A stretch of 64,000 bases of DNA from Juglans regia (GCF_001411555.2 NC_049905.1:21070097-21134096); one strand, 5' to 3'. Shown: positions 22,295 through 34,200, numbered from the stretch's first letter. The notes: generated from the letters alone by a model not told the origin. Made by a program: numbers and translations.

Positions 22295-24623
22295 TGTGGC
22301 GCCCTCGACCCCCACGTGTTATTTTAGTGGAGTTCGTGACACCGGGATGATGATCACACGGATCACGCACCCCATCGACCAGTGCTCAGAGTGTGTACAA
22401 CATGCAATAAGTGTACAAAATAATATACGCAGCGGAGAAATAAAAAGTCTTTCTTTATTCAGTACCAGAATTTGTTTTTAAAACATATAGCATAATTTTA
22501 CAAGGATTAAACAGTCATCCGACAGTTAAAGTAAATACAGAAAATAACATAGGGGAAACAAATCCCATAACACTGAACAGTAACTCAGCAAGTCAACCCT
22601 CTGGCGGAGCTGATTCCTCAGGTTCATACTCAGGCTCTGCGTCAGATTCTACGGAACCATAAAACGGAACCGTAGGGTAAAACACCACCATGAGATTATG
22701 ACATCTCAGTACATAATTAACGAAAATTACATTTAGGAGATATAAGAAGTAACACGCATTCCCAAACGCACATAATTCACAATAATACCAAATATATATA
22801 TTTATTCCCAAAATACACTTTTTAATCACTTACGCCAAAATCCCATTTTGGTCCAATCATAACTACTATTTTATTAAGCATACGCCACGGTCTCCCCTAT
22901 GGACCGTCCGCACAACCTGGCTCTCTTCGTCACATCACGGGTAACGTCCGTGCATGAGACTTCGTAACGAGCGATGCCCAGTTCCGCGCTCAGCGCGTAC
23001 ATGGCCAAGCATCCTCTAACCTCGCCAGCCAAAGGTCACAGAATCGGTACGAGAGCGTTACCGTCTCGTCCGTTCCCGTCGTCGTCCTGCGACAACTCAG
23101 GGGATGTCACGTCAGTCTGTTACGTTCCCGAGTGACCAGAGGAGCTCCACCGAGATAATACCCCATCTCGGCTTGGGGTCGTGAAACACACACAACAGTA
23201 TCAATATCCAACAGACTTCGTGACATTACCGCACAATTTAATAAAACGATAAATATGCTTTTCAACAATTTATTGAAATACGCATTTAAATACTTCAACA
23301 AATACAATATATTTCCAATAAACCAACAATTTATAATTAAACAACAGTTTATAAAGCCAATTAATATCACTTGATGGAAAATTACATACATGACGAAATG
23401 GACAATTGTACAAGCGGCAGCGCAACAATGGTACACGGCAACACAGTGCCCGACAGCCCACACACTCACGGATTTGATTCACGGAAACAACAACAAAATC
23501 CCTCAATAGAACAAACACCAAGCACGGCCAAAAGCAGCCTCAAGCTTTGGATTACACAAAAAATTTCACAATTTTAAAATCAACTCGCACTCGGAAAGCT
23601 TACAAGGTTACTTGATTTCACTCCAAAATTCCACAAACAAAATACTCAATTCGGGATCCCCAAACCATGAGAAGCCGTGGCCTATTTATAGGCCAAATGC
23701 GGCGGTTCGCATGGCACCCGTGTCGCACGGAGGAGGAAGGAAATAACGGCAGCATGCCGTGGAGAAATGGGAGTCTTCTCGCGGACGCGTGGCACGGCAG
23801 CACTCACGGAAGCCATGCCCATCGCCACCGAGGAGCTTGCGGATGGAGAAGCAACTGTGTGATGCCACGGGTTGACAGCAAGACTTCGGGGTGCATGCCG
23901 ATCGACACGAGAGAGAGAGATGAAGGTGGAGGTGGCTCACGGCTGGGATCCATTTCGGCAGCAGCTGCGTGGAACTCGGATGGAAGAAGAAGAAATAAAG
24001 AAGAAATGAAGAAGAAGGAAGAAGAAGCAGCAGCGGCGCAGAGGAGAATAAGGAGACGTTTGGATTCGAAGATGAGTTGAGATAAGTTGAGATGAGTTGA
24101 GATGGATTGTGAATAGTAATGAGATGAATTGTGAATAGTAGTGAGATTTGTAAGTTAAAGTTGCTGAATAGTAATGAATAGTAGTGAGAAGAGTTGAGAT
24201 GAACTGAGATGACCTGAGATGTCCTACGAAACCAAACGAGACCTAAGATGGAGCCCTAGCTCCATCCAAAACGGCGCCGTTTGGGTTAGTGGGGGCTGGG
24301 TTCATGCGGGTTGGGCCGGGCTACGGGCTGGGTTGCTGCTGGATTTCGGGCCGCACAAACCGGGCTGGAACAATTTTAAAACACACACACACGGCCCAGC
24401 AAACTAAAACACTAATAAATAAAATAATAAGCCCAAAAATAAATAAAACCCACTACAAAAATAACCTCAATAATAAAAATAACACATATAAAAATAATAA
24501 TAATAAAAATCCAACATACCAAAATGAATAATAACACACCTAAATAATAAAATACCAAGAGTATAAACAACATAATAACACAAATAAAATAACACTATAA
24601 CTGAAAAAAATGGAGATCTCACA
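22295..24623 (-). repeat. 5' LTR of gag-only element
   Basis: This 2,329-bp LTR aligns along its length with 18,748-21,086. It carries the TATA box at 23,683-23,690 and the nested GATGAG repeat. The near identity of the pair marks a recent insertion. Confidence 0.95.
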
Positions 24624-25205
24624 ACCAAGACCAAGGTCTTTACATCACCTAAGCCAACCACTAGGAGTTAGCAGTGGACACATTCATACACCTCCCCATA
24701 TGCACACGAGGTCAATGCCTAACAAATTCTCCCATTTCGATTATGTAATGTTTCTTCTTTGACATCGAGCCAAAGGTTCTTCTCACCTTGACTACCCCAA
24801 GGGACAACAATGCTCCGAAAAAGTGATAATTGGCTGATGGAGAACAAAATTATCAAAGTACAAGATGCCCAGTTGGTTGTGAACTCGGGGGAGGCCAAAT
24901 CAACAAAGGTGCCTCAATTAATTGAGTGAAGTAACTAAAACAATAACATCTTAAGCATATGCAAAGCTGTAAATAAAAAATTAAATCAATCCACTTCCAA
25001 AGTAATACTCCTCTACCTTGCTCATCCTCAGCAGGTTTCAGCCTGAAAGACAGCACTGAAATTTCAGGCATCTTGTTTTCCACAACAGCTTGGTAGGTCT
25101 TTGTCTTGCCTCCATCGGCAAAGTCCCTGGCCTCGAAGGTTATATAACACCTCACTATATCAAAAAAGTGAGCCATTACTTTTGAAACTTTAACAAGCTC
25201 CAGCT
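24624..25205. repeat. Composite module, copy 1, right part
   Basis: The copy resumes with CCAAGGTCTTTACATCACC, the SINE head, and continues parallel to 48,300-48,885. It ends abruptly inside the cystatin-like exon at about 25,205, where an Athila-like retroelement fragment begins. Confidence 0.85.
25017..25205 (-). pseudogene. Cystatin-like exon copy, truncated
   Basis: The minus strand encodes [18 protein letters not shown], then YITFEARDFADGGKTKTYQA, a short gap and VLSFRLKPAEDEQ. It is the sister of exon 3 of the gene at 48,695-49,944. The donor is CAAG|GTAG instead of CAAG|GTAA. Exons 1 and 2 are absent because the copy is cut at 25,205, so no functional inhibitor can be made. The reading frame itself stays open past the donor to about 24,853. 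Confidence 0.8.
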
Positions 25206-26300
25206 TGGCCGAGGAAGATATGAAGAGCATACTTAGACACTGCCACTCATTGGAAGTGGGCAGCCACATTGGTGGAGCAAAAACAATAGCAAAAGGTTTA
25301 CAATGCGACTTTTATTGGCTGACTATTTTTAAAGACTCTTTTAATTTTGTTAGTTTATGTGATCATTGTCAAAGGGTTGGTAACATTTCTAGGAAACAAG
25401 AGATGCCTTTAAACAATATTTTAGTGATTGAATTATTTGATGTTTGGGGTATAGATTTTGTGGGTCATTTTCCATCCTCATATTCTAATAAATTTATTCT
25501 GGTGATTGTAGATTATGTCTCAAAATGGGTGGAAGCGGTCGCCTTGCCAACCAATGATGCGAGGGTCATGGAAAATTTCTTGCGGAAGAACATCTTTTCC
25601 CGATTTGGCACTCTGAGGGCCATAATCAGTTATGGCATAAAGCATTTTTGCAATCGCCAATTTGAAGCACTACTGACTAAGTATGGAGTTACCCATCACG
25701 TGGCGACACCATACCATCCTCAAACGAGCAGCCAGGTCGAGGTGTCTAATCGGGAGTTGAAACGCATACTGGAGAAGATCGTGAGTGTCTCTCAGACAGA
25801 TTGGGCAAGAAGGTTAGATGATGCGCTATGGGCCTATCGAACATAATTCAAAACACCGATCGGGATGTCACCTTATCGGCTCGTTTATGGAAAGGCCTGT
25901 CATCTACCCATGGAGCTAGAACACAATACCTATTGGGCGACGAGGACACTGAACTTTGATTGATAAGCGACTGGCGAGAAGAGAATACTGCAGATCAACG
26001 AGATGGATGAGTTCCGCAATGATGCTTATGAGAATGCTCGGATTTACAAAGATAAAACTAAAAGATGGCACGATAAGCATATTCTGAGAAGGGAATTTGA
26101 AGTCGGGTAGAAAGTTCTATTATTTAACTCAAGACTTCGACTCTTCCGGGAAAAGTTGCGCTCTCGGTGGTCAGGACTGTTTGTGGTAACCCGTGTCTTC
26201 CCCTATAGGGTAGTTGAAGTCCATCACGAGAAAAAAAGGCATATTTAAAGGAAATTGACAGAGATTAAAACCCTATATGGATGGAGACTTTAACTCAGAA
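25206..26300 (+). pseudogene. Athila-like Ty3 retrotransposon integrase fragment
   Basis: The frame 25,205-25,846 encodes an integrase with an HHCC zinc module ([13 protein letters not shown] and CDHCQRVG) and a catalytic core starting at WGIDFVG. The second catalytic aspartate, usually in ISDGG, is tyrosine here (IISYG); the glutamate in [10 protein letters not shown] remains. A stop follows WAYRT, and reading continues in pieces ([15 protein letters not shown]) to about 26,300. Upstream gag, protease and reverse transcriptase are missing. It is a dead fragment. Confidence 0.9.
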
Positions 26301-26679
26301 AAGTGATCCATCGATCTCGCCAGTAATAAATGATGAGAGGTAATGTCTAGCTACAGACTCTAAATAAAACGCTTTTGGGAGGCAACCCAAGTTTTTTTGT
26401 TTATTATTTTATTAATTTTATTTTTGCTTAATATTATTCCCTTTATTTCATCTTACAAGAACAAAGAGGCGAAGAGATTTTCAAGGAGTACACGGCTGCA
26501 CCTTCAAGAAAAATATTCAATTGGCAAAATTGGACACAATTAGGGTAGCATCGCTTAGCTTCTCTCATCATTTTCTTTGTATTTTTTCCTTTTTCCTATT
26601 GAGGACAATGTGATATTTAAGTTTGGGGGAAAAGTTCGAAAGGATATTATTTTCTTATTTTCTATAAAAAAAATAAAAA

Positions 26680-26732
<53 letters not shown>

Positions 26733-27661
26733 TAATAATAATGATAAAAACAATATGATTTGATGAATAAAAAGCCTATGATAAGAATATGATTGAAATT
26801 GATTATAATTTTTAGGAAAAATTCACATTGCTTAAGTCTAGTTGTTAATTCTTTACTTGATCTTACTTAATTTGATATTTTCTATGTTCAATGAATGTTT
26901 TTTATGATCATTAATTGTTTTGAGTACCTAGAGAAATTTTATGTGAATCTTGTGAATTTATATGGTCTCAACTTACTCTAGAACTTGTTTGATTATACTC
27001 GAGGCGTAATCCTAGACAGAATATTACTAGGGAAATGATTAAGACATTCTTTGGACCGATTGAGCCTTTCAAGCTTATTTCTTTATTATCTTTATCTCTA
27101 GTCGTCCCTTTGAGTTTTATTGAAATATATTTTAGCCTTATATTTTTCTTTTTTGTAAATCTCATATTCCCTACCTTGTTTGAGCTTAAACATTGATTTC
27201 CTTACCTTTCAAGAGAACTAAGTTTACACAAATTCACAGATTCACAAGAGCATGAAAGGCAAGAGAGATAGAAGGTCTACAAGTAAAGTACTTATAGCAA
27301 AATTATCAAAATCATAAGTTTGGGGGTGTGAAGAGTCAACTCGTATACTATGTGGCCAACAAGAAAAGGCCGACGAGAGTCATCCACAAAGACAATCGAA
27401 AAAGTATGGAATATTTCTAAAAATAAAAAAATGTCTGACCTACCGAATAGAGGGGTAAAGAGATAAATACTTGAAAGTGGAGGTATGTTGAGATATTTAC
27501 AAAAATTGAGAAGAGATGTTTGTGTTAGAAGTGAGAATGTTCTATTTATTCTATTAGTGTTCAAACTTAAGCTCTCTTGCTTTGTTTGAATCCTACCTTT
27601 TCTTTGTAGCCCTTACCTTAGCCTTACATTACAAGCTTAATAAAGACCTATTGATCCCTGG
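26301..27661 (+). mobile_element. Athila-like 3' non-coding region
   Basis: Features typical of Athila and Tat elements follow the integrase: GGGAGGCAACCCAAG, TTTAAGTTTGGGGG and long A/T-rich tracts. No env-like frame is recognisable. A (AAT)n run lies at 26,682-26,743. The region is interrupted by the hAT MITE at 27,662. Confidence 0.7.
26682..26743. repeat. (AAT)n microsatellite
   Basis: About twenty AAT units with small interruptions, within the Athila-like tail. Confidence 0.95.
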
Positions 27662-28372
27662 TAGGGGTGTAACCGGTCCGGTCCGGTCTGGTTTTGGACA
27701 AAATCTAGGACCGAACCGGTATGTACCGGTTTTGTATTTTTCAAAACCGATTACGCCCCAATTACCCTCCTAAACCGGTACCTCCGGTTTTACCGGTTTC
27801 CGGTCCGGTCCGGTTTTCCGGTTTTTTTCAAATATAAAAAACATATAATAAAGTGTTAATTCTTATTATAAAATGTTATTAAAAATTTAATATATATATT
27901 ATGCTTAAAGCATATGATCAATTAAATTTTCATCTTTAAGATTAAATTTTTATTTTATAAATTATAACAACATTATCTTATATATAATTATATTAATAAT
28001 ATATGATCAAATAAATTATAAATGTTCATATTTAAGATTAACATTTTATGTTATTATTTATAAATTATAATATGAAATTTTTTCATATATGATATATAAT
28101 TATATATAAAAATTTAACATATAATTATATATTATATATATATATTTTTTGTATAATATATAAAATTAATTTTTATATATATATTTTCAACCGGTCCGGT
28201 TCGGTCCGGTCCGGTCCCGAAAACTACGGAACCGGAATCGGACCGGAACCGGCCGGTTTTCATAAAATAGGAACCGGTTCCGGACCGGACCGGTTCAAAA
28301 CCGGACCAACCGGTCCGGTTCGGTCCGGTCCGGACCGGTTTTTCGGTTTCCCGGTTTAAATTTACACCCCTA
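27662..28372. mobile_element. 711-bp hAT-type MITE rich in CCGGT repeats
   Basis: Ends are TAGGGGTGTAA and its inverse TTTACACCCCTA, flanked by a perfect 8-bp duplication ATCCCTGG at 27,654-27,661 and 28,373-28,380. An 8-bp duplication with such termini is the hAT signature. Both subterminal zones are packed with CCGGT/ACCGG motifs on both strands, while the middle is nearly pure A/T. No coding capacity is seen, so movement would need a transposase from elsewhere. Confidence 0.95.
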
Positions 28373-28784
28373 ATCCCTGGTGATAGTTTCTGTTCTACAT
28401 TAGTGGAGAGTGATTTGAAAAGTAAGCCTATGGAGTTTTTAGAGATTTATTATTTATTTACTTGTTTGCATAAAACTATCCTGGGAGCTATTGATGAAGT
28501 GAGAATGATGGGTATGCATGAATGTGAGGATGGATAATGCGGTGGAATTGATTTTTGAATTAACTTTTGGACTTGATTGATCTTGAATGATTCTTTTGAA
28601 TTATAGACTTTTGACAATCTTTGAGGCGATAAATTTTGTGAATCAAACCAATGCTTATTTTAATTATCTTTTCTTTTCTTCTTTGCTCGAAGGTGAGCAA
28701 AGCTTAAGTTTGGGGGAATTTGAGAAGTGCTATTTTTATGTGATTTTTATCATTCTTTTATTTATGAAAAGTGTCTTGACATTC
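28373..28784 (+). mobile_element. Athila/Tat-like 3' end continued
   Basis: The interrupted element resumes after the MITE and reaches GAGCAAAGCTTAAGTTTGGGGG near 28,700, a standard 3' sequence of Tat/Athila elements. No LTR is preserved before the next fragment. Confidence 0.65.
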
Positions 28785-31525
28785 CCCCTCCCTTCAAGCA
28801 CATCCTTGCCCTCAAGGATCAAATCTGGAAATCTCAATGCCAACTCATCATATTCCTCCCAGGAAGCCTCTTACCTTGACAATCCTTGCCATTGTATCAA
28901 CACTTGCCACACCTTCCTCCTACTCCTCGCCCTTTTGACCACCCTATACTCAAGTGCTTCCCTTGGTTGCAAGAGCATTCTTCACTCTTCATCAAATGTA
29001 GGCAACTCCTCAATGATGAGCCTAGTTTCCCCAACTTGCTTCTCTAGCACCGACACATGAAAGACCGAATGTAGCTTGGATGTTGGAGGAAGTTCCAACT
29101 TATAAGCCACTTCTCCCAATTTTTCTAGCATCTTGAAAGGCCCATAATACCTCTTGGACAACTTCAAACTAAGCTTCTTTCTCAAGGTATTTTGCCCATA
29201 TGGTTGTAGCTTCAACTGCACATAGTCCCTCACTTCAAAGGTGATGACATGCCTCCCTTGGTCGTAGTACTTCTTCATTCTCTTTTGAGCTCTTGAGCTC
29301 TCTCTTCACCTTGACTAGGATCTCATATCTAGTAATCAACTCTTTCTCCACCTCATCATTTTTAGCCGTCCCCCTTTCATAATTCAGTAAAGTGGGTGGT
29401 AGTCTTCCATAAACAACCTCAAAATGACTCAATTTTATGGAAGATGTTGTATTATACCAATACTCGGCCTATGTGAGATAATCACCCCACTTCCCTTGCT
29501 TTTCATGACAAAAGCATCTGAAATATTGCTCAAGTGTCCTATTCACCACCTCTATTCGCCTATCGATTTGAAGATGGTAAGAGGAACTTGCCTTCAACTT
29601 GCTTCCTTGCAGCTCATTCCAAAAGGTGCTCATAAACACCTTTTCTCAATCAGTCATGATGCTCTTCGGAAACCATATAGCTTCACCACATTATCAATGA
29701 AAGGATGCTTGAGAGGAACAAAGTGAGCATACTTTCTAAGTCGATCCACCACCACTAAAATCACCTCATGGCCACTACTAGTAGGTAGCCCCTCCAAAAA
29801 GTCCATTGTCAAGTCCTCACAAATCAAGTTCGGAATTGACAATGGTTGTAAGAGGCCGGTTGGTGGTCTTGTGTCATACTTGACCTTTTGGCACACATCA
29901 CATTCAGCCACTAGCTTCTTTACCTCTTTATTAAGCCCCTCCCAATAAATAAGTGATTCACCCTTATGTAAGTTCTTAACCACTCCGAATGCCCTCCTTC
30001 CTTACTATTGTGGAAGTGATCAGGAATCTCCTTCCTCAAGTTTGGAACATTAGGCATAGTCTTTGTAGTAGATAAGACCATTCCTCACCTTGAAGCCGAC
30101 TACCCCTTCTTTTTGTGCTTCCAAAAGTTCAATAATCTCAAGGGCACTCACATCAATTCTTGTAGCTTCTCGATTCTTGTCCCAAACTCTCCATTCAGCC
30201 CCACTCAAGGCCATCATAGAGGACTCATCCTCCTCATACACCACCCTCAAACGTGAACTCCTTTCTCTCCTACTCAATGCATCGGCCACTTTGTTCTCTT
30301 TACCCGGTTGGTAGACAATCTAATACTCAAAGCCAAGTAGCTTGACATGGAACTTTTGTTGCTTGAAAGTGACAATCTTTTGTTGTAGGGGGTGCCTCAA
30401 AGCTTCTTTGTCGATCACAAAAGTAAACTTGTGCCCCAAAAGATAGGGCACCACATCTTCACCGCATGCACAACCACCAACATCTCTCTTGCATAGGTGC
30501 TGCATGCCTTCTTCATTGGCCCAAGTGCCTTGGAAATAAAGGCCAATGGTTGCTTCTATTGCACCAAAATAACACCTATTTGTTCCTCACTCTCATCCAT
30601 ATACACCTCAAATGGCTTCTCAAAGTGGGGCAATGCAAGCACAAGGGTCACAGTCATAGCCCTCTTCAAATTCTCAAAGGCTTCCTTTGCTTCTTGTGTC
30701 CACTCAAAATTGTCATTCTTGAGCAAAGAAGTGAGTGGCTTGGCAATGAGACCATAATTCTTCACAAATCTTCTATAATACTCGGTCAAGCCCAAGAAAC
30801 CCTTAAAAGCCGAAACATCCTTAGGCAATAGCCAATCCACCATGGCCTCAATCTTCTATTGATCAACCCTTACCCTTTCGCCCGAGATAAAGTGACCAAG
30901 ATACTCTAATTCTTTTACTATAAAGGCACATTTGGAAGCCTTTATGAAAAAATAGCATTATTCCCAAATCATCATCACAATCTTCAAGTGCTCTTTGTGT
31001 TCTTCAATGACTTGGAGTAGACCAAGATGTCATCAAAGAAGACTAATACAAACTTCCTCAAAAGTGGCTTAAAGATTGTGTTCATGGTGGCTAAAAAAGT
31101 GAAGGGGGCATTGCACAACCCAAATGGCATAACTAGGTACTCAAAGTGTCTGGAATGAGTCCTAAATGCCGTCTTGTGGACGTCTTCTTCCCTCATGCGG
31201 ATTTGGTGATAACGGACCCGTAAGTCAAGCTTGGAGAAGACGTTAGCCCTATGTAACTCATTCAACATCTCATCAACCGTTGGTATAGGAAATCTATCAT
31301 TTACTATTGCTTCATCCAAGGCCCTATAGTCCGTACAAAACTGTCATGATCCATCCTACTTCCTCACTAGAAAAATCGGAGAAGAAAGTGGGCTAGTGCT
31401 TGGCCTTATCGACCCACTAATCAACATCTTGTCCACTTGCCTCTCAATCTCCCTTTTTTGAAAGTGAGCATACCGGTAAGGAGACACATTCACCGGTTTC
31501 TTCTCATCTACCAAAACATTGCAAC
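28785..31525 (-). pseudogene. Broken Ty3 chromodomain-type retrotransposon pol
   Basis: Read from high to low coordinates, the domains come in order. Reverse transcriptase: [32 protein letters not shown] and [10 protein letters not shown] at about 31,319-30,984. RNase H: 30,843-30,300. Integrase zinc module and core: ECDVCQKVKYDTRPPTG and LTMDFLEGLP at 29,983-29,654. The integrase C terminus with PPTSKLHSVFHVSVLE at 29,278-28,982 is followed by a chromodomain-like QVLIQWQG near 28,900. Stops and frame changes break it into pieces, and there is no gag and no LTR pair. It is a decayed internal fragment. Confidence 0.9.
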
Positions 31526-32100
31526 AATGATAAATGTGAGGTTCTTTTGTTTAAGTCCATCGGGTTCTAGCAAATCAAATTACTCAAAAACAAATTAAAG
31601 TTCCTTCGGGTTCTAGATTTCAAGAAGGTGAAAAACAAGGTGAGGTTCTTTTGTTTAAGTCCTTCGGGTCCTAGCAAGTCAAATTACTCAAACTTTTTTC
31701 TCTGGAGATGGACCACTAGTCCTTAAGTCCTTTTCCAGCTAATGTCATTCAAGATCTTATTTTGTTTTATTTTCTCTTGTTGTTCACACATGTATGTCAC
31801 ACATTCAGTAGGGTTAGGCCCCTTGTTGCATTCTTTTATTAGTTTCTAGTCGCTTCTGAAAGCTTTTTTTTTTTTAAATGGTAGCATTATTTCCAGATCG
31901 AATACGTTATTGTAGTCTGTAAGAGTTATTATTGGTTTTGCAAGTGCTTAAATACTAATATTGAATTAGCCAATGAGCTCTAGCTCAAATGGCACAGTTT
32001 CTTTCTATTATAACCATGTGGAAGGTAAGTTTATGGTTTGAGGGGGGGATTGGACGTGCGAGTAACTTTCTGGTCAAAAGAGCACTAAGATTGATTACAG
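31526..32100. other. Unassigned spacer with a short direct duplication
   Basis: GTGAGGTTCTTTTGTTTAAG appears at about 31,538 and 31,649 as part of a duplication of roughly 110 bases. The stretch near 31,970-32,080 (CTCTAGCTCAAATGGCA) looks faintly like a SINE head. No gene is recognised until the MLO exons. Confidence 0.5.
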
Positions 32101-32588
32101 AAAGATACATCATGAAAAAAATCGGTTTTGTCATTCCAAGACTGGTGATAGGGTATGCAAAACAATGATTTACATATGTTCTATTCTTGGAACCATATCT
32201 CTATATCGAGGCCGAAAATCTTATAATTTAGTTTGATGCCAATTTGCGTTCTCAGGGCATTCATTCAGTTCGCCTGCAGCTATAGCACCCTACCACTCTA
32301 CGCAATTGCCACTCAGGTTAGTTGGATCATCATTGAAAACTTGCCTTCTTGTTTCAAGATCTTTATGTTAGGATTCTTGGCTGATGAAAGTTGTTGTTTT
32401 TATGGTTCCCTAAAATGCAGATGGGAAGTTCATTGAAAAAGGAAATATTCAGAGAACACGTACAAAAAGGACTAGCCAAAAAGACCACGGGTTTGAGAGA
32501 AAGGCTGCCTATGGCACTAGGCTTTACTGTTCTACTACTACTCATGGATCTAGCCACGTGGTTGGCAAAGAAACTATTGGTTTGGTAA
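32101..32588 (+). pseudogene. MLO-like gene fragment (three C-terminal exons)
   Basis: Exons 32,101-32,152, 32,256-32,316 and 32,421-32,588 join in frame with AG/GT borders. They give IGFVIPRLVIG, then AFIQFACSYSTLPLYAIATQ, then MGSSLKKEIFREHVQKGL. These match the last membrane segment and the cytosolic start of the calmodulin-binding tail of MLO proteins, plant seven-span membrane proteins tied to powdery mildew susceptibility. After that the tail diverges and stops at TGGTAA. Some 400 upstream residues are missing; retroelement sequence lies there instead. It is a captured or left-behind 3' fragment. Confidence 0.82.
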
Positions 32589-32639
32589 TTAAGTTGACAA
32601 AGGCAGCTGAAACAGAAACTGCAATGGAAGAAGGCAATG

Positions 32640-33219
32640 CAGGAGAGACATGCGAATGTCTCCCATGAACATAAATGAATTGAGGCCTTATAGTTGTTCG
32701 AAGTTCGAACCTCTTACTGAAGTTAGCGTTTACTGTCTTCAAAATTTACTAAATACATGTGTATTCCAAGAACATGTATTCCAAGAACAGCGATTGAAAG
32801 AACATCGATTTGAAGAAGAAGAAAAATCTCTCTTTTGCTTTGTTGCTTTCAGCATTTTTCTTTCTCTTTTACGTGTGCTAGGATTCGAATATAGAAAATG
32901 GGGTGTTATATCAAAACTAGATCGGACCAATTGGATTATGGAATGGAATCTACCTCCCTGCAGCATGTGGATCGATTTCAGGAAGAAATTTTTTTTTGCG
33001 TTTTTGGCTTTTTTTTTTTTATTCCATGTAAGCTCGACGCACACCCGGTTGCCCCTGATTCTGCATGCCCATTGTCCCTAGCAGAATTGTCAATAAAAGC
33101 CATCAAACCCTAATTGTTTTTTTCATCTTCTCTATCTTTCCTTTCCGACAACCTCTACAATTTCTAAAAACTGCCTCTCTCTCTCTCTCTCTCTCTCTCT
33201 TCTCACCTCCTTGTTCCGT
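32640..33219. repeat. Composite module, copy 2, first part (leader-like)
   Basis: This segment matches 61,950-62,118 and 62,811-63,186. It ends in CT-rich 5' UTR-like sequence (CATCAAACCCTAATTG, then (CT)n at 33,172-33,201). One open string at 32,880-32,990 (FEYRKWGVISKLDRTNW) is kept in both copies, but I cannot assign it. Confidence 0.75.
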
Positions 33220-33870
33220 CGAGTTTGTTGAAGTTGATCCAGATTACGTCGCCTAGGTAAATGGTCTTGCACATCCTGAACCGGATTACTCCAAGTTTGT
33301 TGAAGTTGATCCAACTGGCAGATCTAGAAGAGTACACCTCTCTCTATCTCTCTCCTTTTCTCTCTCTTGTTATCTCAGCTTTCTCTCTTTATTATTATCA
33401 GCTTTAAGCCTGATTTTTAGGCTTCTGTGTTTGTTGCGGTACAATGAAATCCTCCGCAAAGGAGTTTCAAAGAGAGTGTATGAACACCAATTTGAGATTT
33501 TTTCCCCTTCAATTCCAACTATTTTTGGTCTTCATTCGACATGTAGCATATCCATCTCAGATTTCTTCCAAATTTGAGCTTTTTGGGTCTTTTCGTTACT
33601 TTTGATCTTTTGGATTTCTGATTTATTTTTGTGGGTTCTTCTTGTCTTTATGTTTGTGTTGTTGACATGTATAGACTAAAACTGAAGAGATTTAACCTTA
33701 GGGCAGTAAAGCACTGGTGTAGGTAGATCTTGAGAGGGCTTCTCTATCTTCCTAGCCATGACTCTCCTGTGATCCACATAGATCTCAAGTGTGACAATAT
33801 CTTTGTGAATGGGAACCAAAGGGAAGTGAAGATCAGTGAAATTTCAAGAAAGTCACTATGGGGGTGAAAG
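33220..33870 (+). pseudogene. WNK-type protein kinase fragment, copy 2
   Basis: Three pieces of a With-No-Lysine kinase are recognisable: SKFVEVDPTGR (33,287-33,319), RYNEILRKGVSKRVYE from the glycine-rich start of the kinase domain (33,437-33,486) and [17 protein letters not shown], then [14 protein letters not shown], the catalytic loop (33,732-33,830). WNK kinases phosphorylate serine/threonine and affect ion balance and flowering time. The catalytic HRD is HID here, a TAG replaces the Gln before ILRGLL, and the splice acceptor before RYNEIL is damaged (TTGCGG). The rest of the kinase is absent. Clearly dead. Confidence 0.85.
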
Positions 33871-34120
33871 AAGGCTGCACTGAGGGACGAAATTGTAAAA
33901 CGAGAAACATAAGAGGGACAAAATTGAAAAAAAAAAGGACATAATACTCGGTCAGGAACAAAACCGTAATAACGATCAACTACACGGGCATAAATGGAAC
34001 AAAAGTGTCAAACGAAAACACTATTCATTCATATTTATAGCCTTAATAGATATGGCATCTCTTTCTTAAAACAAATGTGTGCATGGATGCTAGCTATTTT
34101 TTATTTTTTATATTTTTAGC

Positions 34121-34161
<41 letters not shown>

Positions 34162-34200
34162 GAGTGGGATTGGTCTAATATTTTTTATGGATTGATGCAG
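33871..34200. other. Non-coding link between WNK and peptidase fragments
   Basis: A/T-rich module sequence also present at 56,516-56,900, with an (AT)n run at 34,127-34,158. No gene seen. Confidence 0.6.

Larger units (their letters stand above)
18748..24623 (-). mobile_element. Complete gag-only LTR retrotransposon (TR-GAG type)
   Basis: The element has two long LTRs (18,748-21,086 and 22,295-24,623), a 1.2-kb interior, a tRNA-Met primer binding site, a purine tract and a perfect 5-bp target duplication ACCAA (18,743-18,747 and 24,624-24,628). The interior encodes only a Ty3-type gag and no protease, reverse transcriptase, RNase H or integrase. It must therefore rely on enzymes from a related autonomous element. 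LTRs of 2.33 kb around an interior half that size are typical of the TR-GAG class known in plants. It is inserted inside a SINE of module copy 1. Confidence 0.95.
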
